Source of the DNA: a bacterium
Lineage (GTDB): Bacteria > Zhuqueibacterota > Zhuqueibacteria > Zhuqueibacterales > Zhuqueibacteraceae
DNA: 64,000 bases
Direction: 5' to 3'
Assembly (NCBI GenBank): GCA_023150945.1
Contig: JAKLJX010000019.1
Location: forward strand, 60,634 to 124,633
The notes below the pieces were generated by a model. The model saw only the letters and a program-made list of their open reading frames with translations. It did no database searches and was not told the origin of the DNA. Numbering within the stretch: the first letter of the stretch is position 1; the number at the start of each line of letters is the position of its first letter. Made by a program: the position numbers and the translations under genes. Of the stretch, positions 36,345 through 44,807 are shown piece after piece.

Positions 36345-37259
36345 TCAAGCGCGCCGCTTTGCCCGGCCGGTTTCATCGCGCAACGTATCGGGCCGGCGGG
36401 CCGCAGCCGGGTTCGCGGCGGGCGGCTGGCGCAAATCGTACCAGGCGCTGCCCAGCTCGGCGCCGGCCACGAAGATGATGGCGGAATAGTAAATCCACAA
36501 CACCAGAATCACCAGCACGCCGAAGGAGCCGTACAACGCGTCGAAGCGGCCCAGGTTGGCGAGATAGAGTCCAAAGAGCCACTTGGCCAGCTCCCATAGC
36601 GCGGCCACCAGCAGGGCCAGCGTCAAGACGATGCGGGTGGGAACGCGGCGCTCGAGCGGCAGGCGATAAACGAGGAAGAACATCACCGCCGAGGCGGCAA
36701 ACGCCAGCGCCAGCGCGATGAAACTGTTGAGGCGGCTGAAATCATAGCCGCGCTCGCTCAGCCAGCTCGTCAACCAGTTTTGCAGATCGGAAATGACATA
36801 GGAAAATCCGAGCGAGAGAAACAGCAGCGCGCCGGTGAGCACCACCATGCCGATGTCGAACAGTTTGCCGGTGAGATAATTGAATTGCAGCTTCTGGCGA
36901 AAGGTGATTTCGATGACGGTGCGGATGCCGCCGAAAACGCGCGAGGCGGCCAGCAGCAGCGAGATCAACCCGACCGCGCCGATGATCTTGCGGTCTTTGA
37001 TGAACTGCTGCAGGTTGTGCTGCAGTTCGGTGAGCGTGACCGGCAGGGCGCGTTCGAGAAAGGCGAGGATGTCCTGGTGCATTTGCTCGGAGGATTCGAG
37101 CACGTAGCCGGAGATCGAGAGCAGAATCAGCAGAAAGGGCAGAATGCACAGCATGAGATCGAAGGCCAGGCCGGAGGCCAGAAAGGCGCCATAATCCCGG
37201 TCAAAGCGCCGGCCGGCCTCCTGCATGACTTCCCAGGCGAATTTCACGGCTCGGATCAT
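36345..37259 (-). CDS. YihY/virulence factor BrkB family membrane protein
   Basis: 304 residues with about six membrane segments. Family features: FLASGLAFDLMLCILPFLLILLS near the start, RVFGGIRTVIE in the middle, and FDALYGSFGVLVILVLWIYYSAIIFVAGAEL near the end. Once wrongly named RNase BN, the family has no settled biochemical role. Only three bases separate it from the upstream typA, so the two are cotranscribed. Confidence 0.9.
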   Translation of the reverse strand: MIRAVKFAWEVMQEAGRRFDRDYGAFLASGLAFDLMLCILPFLLILLSISGYVLESSEQMHQDILAFLERALPVTLTELQHNLQQFIKDRKIIGAVGLISLLLAASRVFGGIRTVIEITFRQKLQFNYLTGKLFDIGMVVLTGALLFLSLGFSYVISDLQNWLTSWLSERGYDFSRLNSFIALALAFAASAVMFFLVYRLPLERRVPTRIVLTLALLVAALWELAKWLFGLYLANLGRFDALYGSFGVLVILVLWIYYSAIIFVAGAELGSAWYDLRQPPAANPAAARRPDTLRDETGRAKRRA

Positions 37260-37262
37260 GGC

Positions 37263-39107
37263 TCACGAAACCAGGCGTTCCTCCGCGGCGCCGGCCAGGC
37301 GCTTGCGCTGCGCCGCGCGTTTGTCTTCATCCAGTTCCATTTTGCGCAGGCGAATGTTTTCCGGCGTGACTTCCACCAGCTCGTCTTCGCCGATGAACTC
37401 GATGGCCTGATCGAGCGTCAACGGCCGCGGCGGCCGCAGTGTTTCGGTGCTCTCCGCGGTGGAACTGCGCATGTTGGTGAGCTTTTTCTCGCGCGTGATG
37501 TTCACTTCCAAATCGCCGTTGCGATTGCGCTCGCCCACCACCATGCCGCCGTACACTTCCGTGCCCACGTTCACGAAAAACTCGCCGCGATCAACCAGGC
37601 CGAGCAGCGCGTAGGCGGTGACCCGGCCGGCGCGATCGGCAATCAACGCGCCGGTGTTGCGCTGCGGAATGGCGCCGTGCCACGGCGCATAGCCGTCGAA
37701 CAGCGTGTTGAAAATGCCCGTGCCCTTGGTGTCGGTGAGAAATTCGTTGCGGTAGCCGATCAACCCGCGCGCCGGCATGCGAAACTCCAGGTTCACCCGG
37801 CCGCTGCCGTGATTGACCATGTTGGTCATGCGGCCCTTGCGCTGCGACAGCTTCTCGGTGACCACCCCGATGAATTCCTCGGGAATGTCGATGAACAAAT
37901 GCTCCATCGGCTCGAGGATGTGCCCGTCGGCCACGCGCGTGAGCACGCGCGGCTTGGAGGCCATGAACTCGAAGCCTTCGCGGCGCATGGTCTCGATCAG
38001 GATCGCGAGCTGCAACTCGCCGCGGCCGCAGACTTCGAAGGCATCGGCGCGCTCGGTCGGTCGAATGCGCAGGGCCACGTTGTGCAGCGCCTCCTTCTCC
38101 AAACGCTCGCGCAGATGGCGCGAAGTGAGATAGCGGCCTTCCCGGCCTGCGAACGGGCTGGTGTTCACCGCGAAGATCATGGCGACGGTCGGCTCGTCGA
38201 CATTCAGGCGTGGTAAGGGCCGGGGATTTTCAAGATCAGTGATGGTATCGCCGATGTGCACGTTCTCCACGCCCGCCACCACCACGATGTCGCCGGCGAC
38301 GACGCGGTCCACCGGCACGCGCTGCAGGCCTTTGAAGGAATACAGCGCGGTAAACTTGACCGTCCGGCGTTCGTCCTCTTCGGCGCAGAGGCAGTAGTTT
38401 CTGCCCATCTCCAGCACGCCGTGGCGCAACCGGCCGATGGCCAACTGGCCGACGTAGTCATCGTAATCGAGGTTGGTCACGAGAAACTGCGGCAACGCGG
38501 AATCCTCGGCCTGCGGCCCGGGAATGGATTGCAGGATGGTTTCGAACAGCGGCAAGAGGTTCACCGCGCCGTCGTTCAGGCGGCGATGGGCCACGGCCCG
38601 CTTGGCGTTGGTATAGATGATGGGAAACTCGAGTTGGGCGTCGTTGGCATCGAGATCGATGAACAGGCCGTAAATCTCGTTGGTGACCTCCTGAATGCGC
38701 GCATCGCTGCGGTCGATTTTGTTGATCACCACGACCACCGGCAGTTGCGCCGCCAGCGCCTTTTTCAACACAAAGCGGGTTTGCGGCAGCGGGCCTTCGC
38801 TGGCATCCACCAGCAACAGCGCGCCGTCCACCATGCTGAGGGCGCGTTCGACTTCACCGCCGAAATCGGCGTGGCCGGGGGTATCGACGATGTTGATCTT
38901 GACGTCCTGAAACCAGATCGCGGTGTTCTTGGCCATGATGGTAATGCCGCGTTCACGCTCCAGATCCAGGCTGTCCATGATGCGTTCGCCGGTGACTTGA
39001 TTGTCGCGGAAAGTGCCGCTTTGTTTCAGCATGCCGTCGACCAGGGTGGTTTTGCCGTGATCGACATGGGCTATGATGGCAATGTTGCGAATGCTGTCTT
39101 TGACCAT
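37263..39107 (-). CDS. typA: Translational GTPase TypA/BipA
   Basis: 614 residues, standard length. ATG 39107 gives [22 protein letters not shown], the canonical N-terminus with the G1 loop. [18 protein letters not shown] (G3) and [13 protein letters not shown] (G4) follow, then the EF-G-like domains III and V and the BipA-specific C-terminal domain with [18 protein letters not shown]. It is a ribosome-associated GTPase that helps large-subunit assembly and stress or cold adaptation. Confidence 0.97.
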   Translation of the reverse strand: MVKDSIRNIAIIAHVDHGKTTLVDGMLKQSGTFRDNQVTGERIMDSLDLERERGITIMAKNTAIWFQDVKINIVDTPGHADFGGEVERALSMVDGALLLVDASEGPLPQTRFVLKKALAAQLPVVVVINKIDRSDARIQEVTNEIYGLFIDLDANDAQLEFPIIYTNAKRAVAHRRLNDGAVNLLPLFETILQSIPGPQAEDSALPQFLVTNLDYDDYVGQLAIGRLRHGVLEMGRNYCLCAEEDERRTVKFTALYSFKGLQRVPVDRVVAGDIVVVAGVENVHIGDTITDLENPRPLPRLNVDEPTVAMIFAVNTSPFAGREGRYLTSRHLRERLEKEALHNVALRIRPTERADAFEVCGRGELQLAILIETMRREGFEFMASKPRVLTRVADGHILEPMEHLFIDIPEEFIGVVTEKLSQRKGRMTNMVNHGSGRVNLEFRMPARGLIGYRNEFLTDTKGTGIFNTLFDGYAPWHGAIPQRNTGALIADRAGRVTAYALLGLVDRGEFFVNVGTEVYGGMVVGERNRNGDLEVNITREKKLTNMRSSTAESTETLRPPRPLTLDQAIEFIGEDELVEVTPENIRLRKMELDEDKRAAQRKRLAGAAEERLVS

Positions 39108-39327
39108 AAACTGCTCGAGGCTCCTCAAACAAGGTGCGAACCGGCCGGCCCTGCCGCCGGCAGTTCTCGATAAGATTGAACAAAAAGACGCGCCGGGAAA
39201 CGCGAACGGCAATAATACGAAATAAACCCTAAAATTGAAAACACAATTCTAAAGTGTTCGTGGCAACGGGGGGCAACGACTTGGCCGTTGCCCGAAGGCC
39301 TCGGAGTCTTCACGGTGCTCGCAGTTC

Positions 39328-39372
39328 TGGAAACCTCGGCTTAGCCGAGGGTGGAACATTTTCGGGCGGACA
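39328..39372. repeat. Shortened copy of the 93-bp dispersed repeat
   Basis: AACCTCGGC-TTA-GCCGAGG followed closely by GGAACATTTTC. The two ends match copies A and B, but the ~57-bp middle is missing. It lies between the SDR end and typA start. Confidence 0.65.
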
Positions 39373-39486
39373 CTGAATCACAGGTCAAGTGGGACGGTGT
39401 GATGGATTTGCTGAATGCGATTGTCCGTGCAGTGCTGCAATCCTGATGATCCTGTCGCAGCATGCCTCGCCACGGCTGTGCGCAAC

Positions 39487-40221
39487 TCAAATTCCCCAGC
39501 CGCCGCTCAGGTGAAGGTTGGTGCCGGTCACGTAGCCGGCTTCGGGGGAGAGCAGAAATTTGACCGCGGCCACAACATCCGCCACTGAACCGGCGTGCCC
39601 CGCTGGAATTCCCTGCATCGTCTTTTCCAACTCGGCGGGCAGGGCCGTGCCGGAGTCGATGAATGCCGGCGAGATGGCATTCACCGTAATGCCGTCAGGC
39701 GCGAGCAGCCTGGCAAGCGTGCGGGTGAGAATGAGCACGCCGACTTTGGCGATGTAATGCGCGGTCAAATTGGGCGAGCTCGCCAGTTGATCGGCATGCA
39801 CGATGCTGAAATTGACTATGCGGCCCCAGCGCCGGCGCTGCATGCCGGGCGCCACCAACCGGCTGAGATAGAACACCGGATGCAGATTGTGATCGAACAT
39901 TTCATGCCAGCCGGCGAGGGTTTCCTCGAACAACGGCACACGGTGGAAGGCGCCGGCGCAATTGAGCAGCGCATCGATCCGGCCCCACTTGTCTTCCACC
40001 TCCCGCACGAACGCAGTGGCCGCCTCGGGATCGGAGACATCGCACTGCCGGCTGATGACGCGGCGGCCCGCGGCGGCAATCGCGGCGGCCGCGCTGCCGG
40101 CCGCTGCCGGACTTTTGCGGTGGCACAGCGCAATATCCCAGCCGGCCTCGGCGAGCGCCAAGCCCAGCGCGCGACCGATGCCGCGGCTGCCACCGGCAAT
40201 GAAGGCAACTTTTTCAGTCAT
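39487..40221 (-). CDS. Short-chain dehydrogenase/reductase
   Basis: 244 residues from ATG 40221. Rossmann motif GGSRGIG (10-16), NCAG (87-90) and YxxxK-type catalytic pair Y156/K159 are visible; ends GGWGI. The catalytic-Ser region reads NFSIVHADQLASSPNLTAHY, longer than the usual FabG spacing and recalling HAD-containing pteridine-reductase-like SDRs. NAD(P)H reduction of a carbonyl or pteridine is likely; the substrate is unknown, so no symbol is given. Divergent from the TPR operon. Confidence 0.85.
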   Translation of the reverse strand: MTEKVAFIAGGSRGIGRALGLALAEAGWDIALCHRKSPAAAGSAAAAIAAAGRRVISRQCDVSDPEAATAFVREVEDKWGRIDALLNCAGAFHRVPLFEETLAGWHEMFDHNLHPVFYLSRLVAPGMQRRRWGRIVNFSIVHADQLASSPNLTAHYIAKVGVLILTRTLARLLAPDGITVNAISPAFIDSGTALPAELEKTMQGIPAGHAGSVADVVAAVKFLLSPEAGYVTGTNLHLSGGWGI

Positions 40222-40358
40222 GCTCAGCCTCTTCTCTCTTTCTTCTGCTGCGTGAACCGGTGAATGCTGACGCCTCCCGGCATGCGCCCAAATAAGGCAA
40301 TTCCAACCCAAAGGGCAATCGCAAAGTGGCGGCCGCTTGCGGTGGGCCGAAATTAGTC

Positions 40359-40388
40359 TTGGCAATATAGATTCATATTCACTATCTT
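40359..40388 (+). promoter_or_regulatory. Possible promoter of the TPR operon
   Basis: TTGGCA (40359-40364), an 18-bp spacer and TATCTT (40383-40388), in a locally AT-rich stretch about 40 bp before the first start codon. Confidence 0.35.
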
Positions 40389-40425
40389 TTTTCAAATGGC
40401 AGATGTGAGGACTCTGTACTACGGA

Positions 40426-43140
40426 ATGATCATGGCCATGCCAAAGCTGTTTCCCCGTTGCACCCGCCTGCTGTTGTTGGTTGCCGCCCCGGTTGTTTTC
40501 TCCCAAACCCCTGTGACGGTGCCCGTGCGCAGTGCTCCCGAATACCAAGAATTTCTCGCGGCGCAGCGTCTCCATGAGCGCGGCGCGTATCAATCCGCCG
40601 CCGAGCAGCTCGAGACCTTCGTGCAGCAGCATCCGGACAGCCCGGAAGCAGCGCCCGCGCGTTTTCTGCTGGCGGAAGCCTGCATGCAGCTCAAACAGTA
40701 CGAACGCGCACTGACGGTCTATCGCGCGGTGAAGGATCTGCATCCCGACAGCCCGCTCGCACCAACCGCGTGGTACCGTGGCGGGTTTGCGGAATTTCTA
40801 CTGGGGAAATGGCAATTGGCGGTGAGCACGCTCACCCGCGCGCTGGCACAATATCCCGAGCATCCGCTGCACCAGCGCGCCGTATTTTTGCTGGGCGAAG
40901 CCTATTTGCAGCATCAAGAGTATGAAGCAGCGCTCGCCGCTTATGCCCGTCTGTTGAAGGAATATCCGAACGGCGAGCTGGCCGCCGAGGCCCTGCACGC
41001 CCTCGGACTGGCGCATCTGGCACGTAAAGAGCATGAGGCTGCCGGCCGGGCTTTCGAGCGGCTGCTGCGCGAGTTCCCCGAACACCGCTTGCGCAATGCC
41101 GCCATGCTCGAAAGCGGCCGCGTTGCGGTCGCGGCGGGTGACACGGCGCAAGCGCGCGCGCGCTTCCTGCAGGTGCGGCAGAATGGCGCAACCGAGGCAG
41201 AGTCTGCGGCGGCATGCTATGGACTGGGCACGCTGGAATTTCGCGCGGCACGTTACCAAGCCGCCGCCGGACATTTTCAGGATCTGCTCGACCGGTTTCC
41301 GCAAAGCGCAAACGCCGCGGCGGCCTCCTTCATGCTCGCGGAGTGCCGCCTGGGCCTCGGGGAGTATGTTCTCGCCGAACAGGCTTATGCTGCGGCGCTG
41401 CAATCCCATCTTGATGATCCCGCGGCCGCGCGCGCCCGTTATCAAATGGCGCAGGCGCAATTCCAGCAGGGGAAATTTGAGCAGGCCGCGGCCGGATTTC
41501 AACAACTGCTCGCGCTGAATCCCGCGCCGGAATTGGCCGCTGAGGCGCAATTCTGGCTAGCCGAAGCCAGCTACAAAGCCGGTTGGTCCGCCCAGGCTGA
41601 GCAGCATTACGAAGAATTGCTGCAACAGTGGCCGCAGACCGGACACGCGGGTCAGGCCTATTATGGCAAGGGTTGGGCGGCACTGGAACGCAATGAAATG
41701 CCGGAGGCCGCCGCGCTTTTCAGTCGCGCTGCGGAACTCAGCGCGGACTCGTCCGACCGCATTGCGGCGCTGTTGCGCGCCGGCGACGCTTACGCTGCAC
41801 AACGGCGCTTCGAACTGGCGATTCAGCAATATCGCGCGGCGCTCAATCTCCAGCCGTTGCCCAGCCAGGAAGCCGAGGCGCACTTTCAAATCGGCATGTG
41901 CCAGTACAAGCGCGATCAACTTCGGCCGGCCATCGCGAGTTTCACGGACGTCGTGCAACTTCATCCGCAAGCCAGGCTCGCGGCCGCCGCCCAGCTCATG
42001 ACTGGCCGCGCCTGGTTTCATTTGCAGGATTATGAGCAGGCGCTCGGCGCTTTCAGCGCGGTGCTGATCCATTTCAGCGACAGCGAACATGCCGCGGAGG
42101 CGCAGTTCGCGCTGGGGGAATGCTATTTCCGGCTGCAGCAATATGAACACGCACGCGCCGCCTATCAGGCGCTGCTCGACAACTATCCCAACAGCGAGCG
42201 GCTGGACGAGGCGGTTACCGGCATGGAATGGGCGTTGGCGCAACAGGGCCGCAGCGCCGAGGCGATCGAGGTCGTCGACAAATACCTCGGCCGTTTCGAC
42301 GATCCCGCTGACGTTGCGGAGCTTCTGCTGCAGAAGGCGGAGTTGTGTGCGCAATTGCGCCACACCGAGTGTGCGGTGGCGGCATTGCGGCAAATCACGC
42401 GTGATTGCCCCGCCACGCCGGCAGCGCAACAGGCCTGGTTCAAAACCGGTTCCTGCTTTGAACAAAGCGGTGATTTCGATCAGGCCATTGCGGCTTACTT
42501 CGAGCAGGCGCAGACGCATCCCACTTCGTTCTACAGCGCCGAAGCGCTGTTCCGCGCCGCCGGACTGTTGGAAAAAGCCGGCGATTCCGAGCGCGCGTTG
42601 ATTGCCTACGAACAATTGCGATTGATGCATCCGCTGCACTCGCTGGCCGTGCGCGCCAACTATCGCGGCGGCTTGATGCAAATCGCTTTGCGCCAATTCG
42701 ACCAGGCCCGCGCCCGCTTTGCCGCCATGCGGCAATCCCACCCGGAATCGAATGTGCAGGCGCTGGCGCTCTTGGGCCTGGGCAAGCTGGCGCTGGCCGA
42801 AGATCGTGAAGAGCTGGCGCGCACGCATTTGCGCGCCGCGCGCGAGCTGTCTGACTCTGAAGTCGCGGCCGAAGCGCAATTCGAGCTTGGGCAGAGTTAC
42901 GTCCAGGAGCAGAATGACCGGCAGGCGGTGGAAGAATTTCTGGCGTTGCAGCCGGTTTATGGCGACTATCCGGAGTGGGCGGCGCAAGGCGTGATTGCTG
43001 CCGCGCAGGCCTGCGAACGGCTGCGCGAGTATGAAAAAGCGCGCCGCCTCTACCGGCAGGTGATCGAGAAATTCCCCATCAAGCCGGAATGGGTGCAGGC
43101 CTCGCAACAGCGGCTGGCTGCGCTCAAACAAAAACGTTAA
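40426..43140 (+). CDS. Large exported TPR protein
   Basis: About 904 residues. Several ATGs are clustered (40396, 40426, 40432, 40438); the last gives the cleanest signal peptide (MPKLFPRCTRLLLLVAAPVVFSQ). The whole mature protein is made of tandem TPR units of the YbgF/BamD type, with repeated phrases such as FLLAEACMQLKQYERAL, FLLGEAYLQHQEYEAAL and ALGECYFRLQQYEHA. At least 18 units are visible. Proteins of this kind act as periplasmic assembly scaffolds. It is the first gene of a four-gene plus-strand operon. Confidence 0.85.
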   Translation: MIMAMPKLFPRCTRLLLLVAAPVVFSQTPVTVPVRSAPEYQEFLAAQRLHERGAYQSAAEQLETFVQQHPDSPEAAPARFLLAEACMQLKQYERALTVYRAVKDLHPDSPLAPTAWYRGGFAEFLLGKWQLAVSTLTRALAQYPEHPLHQRAVFLLGEAYLQHQEYEAALAAYARLLKEYPNGELAAEALHALGLAHLARKEHEAAGRAFERLLREFPEHRLRNAAMLESGRVAVAAGDTAQARARFLQVRQNGATEAESAAACYGLGTLEFRAARYQAAAGHFQDLLDRFPQSANAAAASFMLAECRLGLGEYVLAEQAYAAALQSHLDDPAAARARYQMAQAQFQQGKFEQAAAGFQQLLALNPAPELAAEAQFWLAEASYKAGWSAQAEQHYEELLQQWPQTGHAGQAYYGKGWAALERNEMPEAAALFSRAAELSADSSDRIAALLRAGDAYAAQRRFELAIQQYRAALNLQPLPSQEAEAHFQIGMCQYKRDQLRPAIASFTDVVQLHPQARLAAAAQLMTGRAWFHLQDYEQALGAFSAVLIHFSDSEHAAEAQFALGECYFRLQQYEHARAAYQALLDNYPNSERLDEAVTGMEWALAQQGRSAEAIEVVDKYLGRFDDPADVAELLLQKAELCAQLRHTECAVAALRQITRDCPATPAAQQAWFKTGSCFEQSGDFDQAIAAYFEQAQTHPTSFYSAEALFRAAGLLEKAGDSERALIAYEQLRLMHPLHSLAVRANYRGGLMQIALRQFDQARARFAAMRQSHPESNVQALALLGLGKLALAEDREELARTHLRAARELSDSEVAAEAQFELGQSYVQEQNDRQAVEEFLALQPVYGDYPEWAAQGVIAAAQACERLREYEKARRLYRQVIEKFPIKPEWVQASQQRLAALKQKR

Positions 43141-43164
43141 GACGTGCTTGACGGCGGGAGGAGA

Positions 43165-43269
43165 ATGACGGTGCAAGAGTTCTTGATTTTCTATGCGACG
43201 CTGTTGCTGCTCGTGAGTCTGGGCTGGTGGTGGCGGGAGGGGAAATCTGCCGGCCGCGGGGAGGAGTGA
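43165..43269 (+). CDS. 34-residue membrane peptide
   Basis: A short gene starting at ATG 43165 right after an excellent ribosome site (GGGAGGAGA, 43156-43164) and ending in TGA 43267-43269, which overlaps the ATG of the next gene (TGATG). The peptide MTVQEFLIFYATLLLLVSLG... has one membrane segment followed by WWWREGKSAGRGEE. Position and coupling support a real small protein. The family is unknown. Confidence 0.7.
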   Translation: MTVQEFLIFYATLLLLVSLGWWWREGKSAGRGEE

Positions 43270-43844
43270 TGTTCATTGGCCATTTTGCCGTTGGGCTGTT
43301 GATCAAGGCCCGGTTTCAGCGCGTGCCGATGGTGTTGATTCTGCTCGCGGTGCAACTGTTGGATTGGATTTGGCTGGTGCTGTCCTGGCTGGGGGAAGAG
43401 CACAGCCGTTTGATCCCGGCCGGCGGCCTGCACTATGTGCAATTCGATCACGTCCCCTATTCGCATTCCCTTTTTTGGATGGGATTTTACTCTCTGGTTG
43501 TGTTCCTGCTGTTCATTGGCGCGCGCGCGCAGCGGCATTGGGCCCTGCCCCTGAGCCTGGGCGTGCTCTCCCACTGGCCGCTGGACTGGCTCGTGCATCA
43601 CGCCGATTTGCCGCTGGCGAATTTCGGCCCGGCCACCCAACTGGGGCTTGGGCTGCAGGCCTTCTCGCCGATGGCGGCCCACGGCCTGGAATTGTTGCTG
43701 CTGCTCGTGGGCTGGGGAGTGTATTACCGCACGCTGCGCCGCGTACCCGGCCGGCAAGGTGCCCGCGTCTGGGAAAGTTTGGTTCTGTTGGTGGCCGCGT
43801 GGCTGGCCATGTTGCTGTTCTTGTCGATTGCAACCCTCAGTTAA
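43269..43844 (+). CDS. DUF457/YdjM-like integral membrane protein
   Basis: 191 residues from ATG 43269, overlapping the stop of the 34-residue gene. About five membrane segments. MFIGHFAVGLLIKAR, QLLDWIW, PYSHSLFW and SHWPLDWLVHHADLPL place Asp and His residues where DUF457 (YdjM-like putative metal-dependent membrane hydrolases) have them. Biochemical activity is not established for the family. Part of the TPR operon. Confidence 0.7.
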   Translation: MFIGHFAVGLLIKARFQRVPMVLILLAVQLLDWIWLVLSWLGEEHSRLIPAGGLHYVQFDHVPYSHSLFWMGFYSLVVFLLFIGARAQRHWALPLSLGVLSHWPLDWLVHHADLPLANFGPATQLGLGLQAFSPMAAHGLELLLLLVGWGVYYRTLRRVPGRQGARVWESLVLLVAAWLAMLLFLSIATLS

Positions 43845-43857
43845 TGCAGGAAACCTC

Positions 43858-44664
43858 GTGTCCCGTTTGTTTCACCATTCTGTGATGCTTCTGCTCGTGC
43901 TCTCCGCATGCTGGTGCGTGAGGTTGTGGCCGCAAAGCGCCAACGTCGAGCGCAGCGCCGAAATCAAGCGGGCGTTGCAACGTGGCGAGTTTCAGCTTGC
44001 CACGGCGTTGGCGGACAGCGCCATTGCCCATTTTCAAGATTTCGCGCCCGCCCAGCTCGCGGAGATTCATGCGCTGCGCGGCCTGCTCGCTTACCGGCGC
44101 AATGAGGCCGCTGCCGTTGACGCCCATTTCCGCTCGGCCCTGCAGCTCTCGCGTACGATTCAGCTCGATCCGATTTTCTTCTCGCCGGCGCTGCAGCATC
44201 GCTTCGAACAAATCCGCAGTCAAATGCCGCAGACCGAAGCACCCGTGCGCCTGGAAACACGCTACCTGATGATTCCGGATCAGCGGGTGGCTGCCGCCTG
44301 GCGTTCGCTGGTGCTGCCGGGCTGGGGGCAACGTTTCAAGGGACAGAAAACACGCGGCCAGGTTTTCCTGATCTCTGCGGCCACGCTGGCCGGCGCCACG
44401 CTCACCGCCCATGTCTTGCGGGAACGCGCCGAAGAGCGTTACCTGCGGGCCGGGGCCGCAGAGGTGCAGGCGCGCTATCACACCCTCAATCGTTATCATC
44501 TGCTACGCAACAATCTGGCGCTCGGTCTTGGAGTCGTGTGGGGGGCCTCCTGCCTCGATGCGCTGATCTTGCGCGTCACCCCGCCGGAGAAAAGCAGTGC
44601 GGTTCACACCCGCGTGCAGTTCGCCGCTGAGGCGGCTGCGCTCACCTTCAGCATCTCCTTCTAA
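43858..44664 (+). CDS. DUF5683-like membrane protein
   Basis: 268 residues from GTG 43858, preceded by AGGA at 43849-43852. A signal-like segment (VMLLLVLSACWCVRLWPQ) is followed by a helical TPR-like part (about 25-110). RSLVLPGWGQRFKGQKTRGQ (about 145-165) matches the PGxGQxYNGQ pattern of DUF5683 proteins, with membrane segments on either side. The family is common in FCB bacteria; its role is unknown. Last gene of the operon, ended by a terminator. Confidence 0.7.
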   Translation: MSRLFHHSVMLLLVLSACWCVRLWPQSANVERSAEIKRALQRGEFQLATALADSAIAHFQDFAPAQLAEIHALRGLLAYRRNEAAAVDAHFRSALQLSRTIQLDPIFFSPALQHRFEQIRSQMPQTEAPVRLETRYLMIPDQRVAAAWRSLVLPGWGQRFKGQKTRGQVFLISAATLAGATLTAHVLRERAEERYLRAGAAEVQARYHTLNRYHLLRNNLALGLGVVWGASCLDALILRVTPPEKSSAVHTRVQFAAEAAALTFSISF

Positions 44665-44686
44665 AAAGCGTCCCTCCCACAACACC

Positions 44687-44706
44687 ACCGCCCGGGCGGT
44701 TTTTTT
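44687..44706 (+). terminator. Terminator of the TPR operon
   Basis: ACCGCCC-GGGCGGT runs directly into seven T residues. Confidence 0.75.
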
Positions 44707-44723
44707 CATTTCTGGATGACACC

Positions 44724-44759
44724 AAAAAAAAGGGCCGGCGCCTGAAAACCGGCCGGCCC
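44724..44759 (-). terminator. Terminator of the Ig-repeat surface protein gene
   Basis: Read on the minus strand, GGGCCGG pairs with CCGGCCC and is followed by eight T residues. Confidence 0.8.
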
Positions 44760-44807
44760 GTCGCGATTACCAGTTAAATTGAACAAGCAAGAGCTTGCGC
44801 CTGCACG

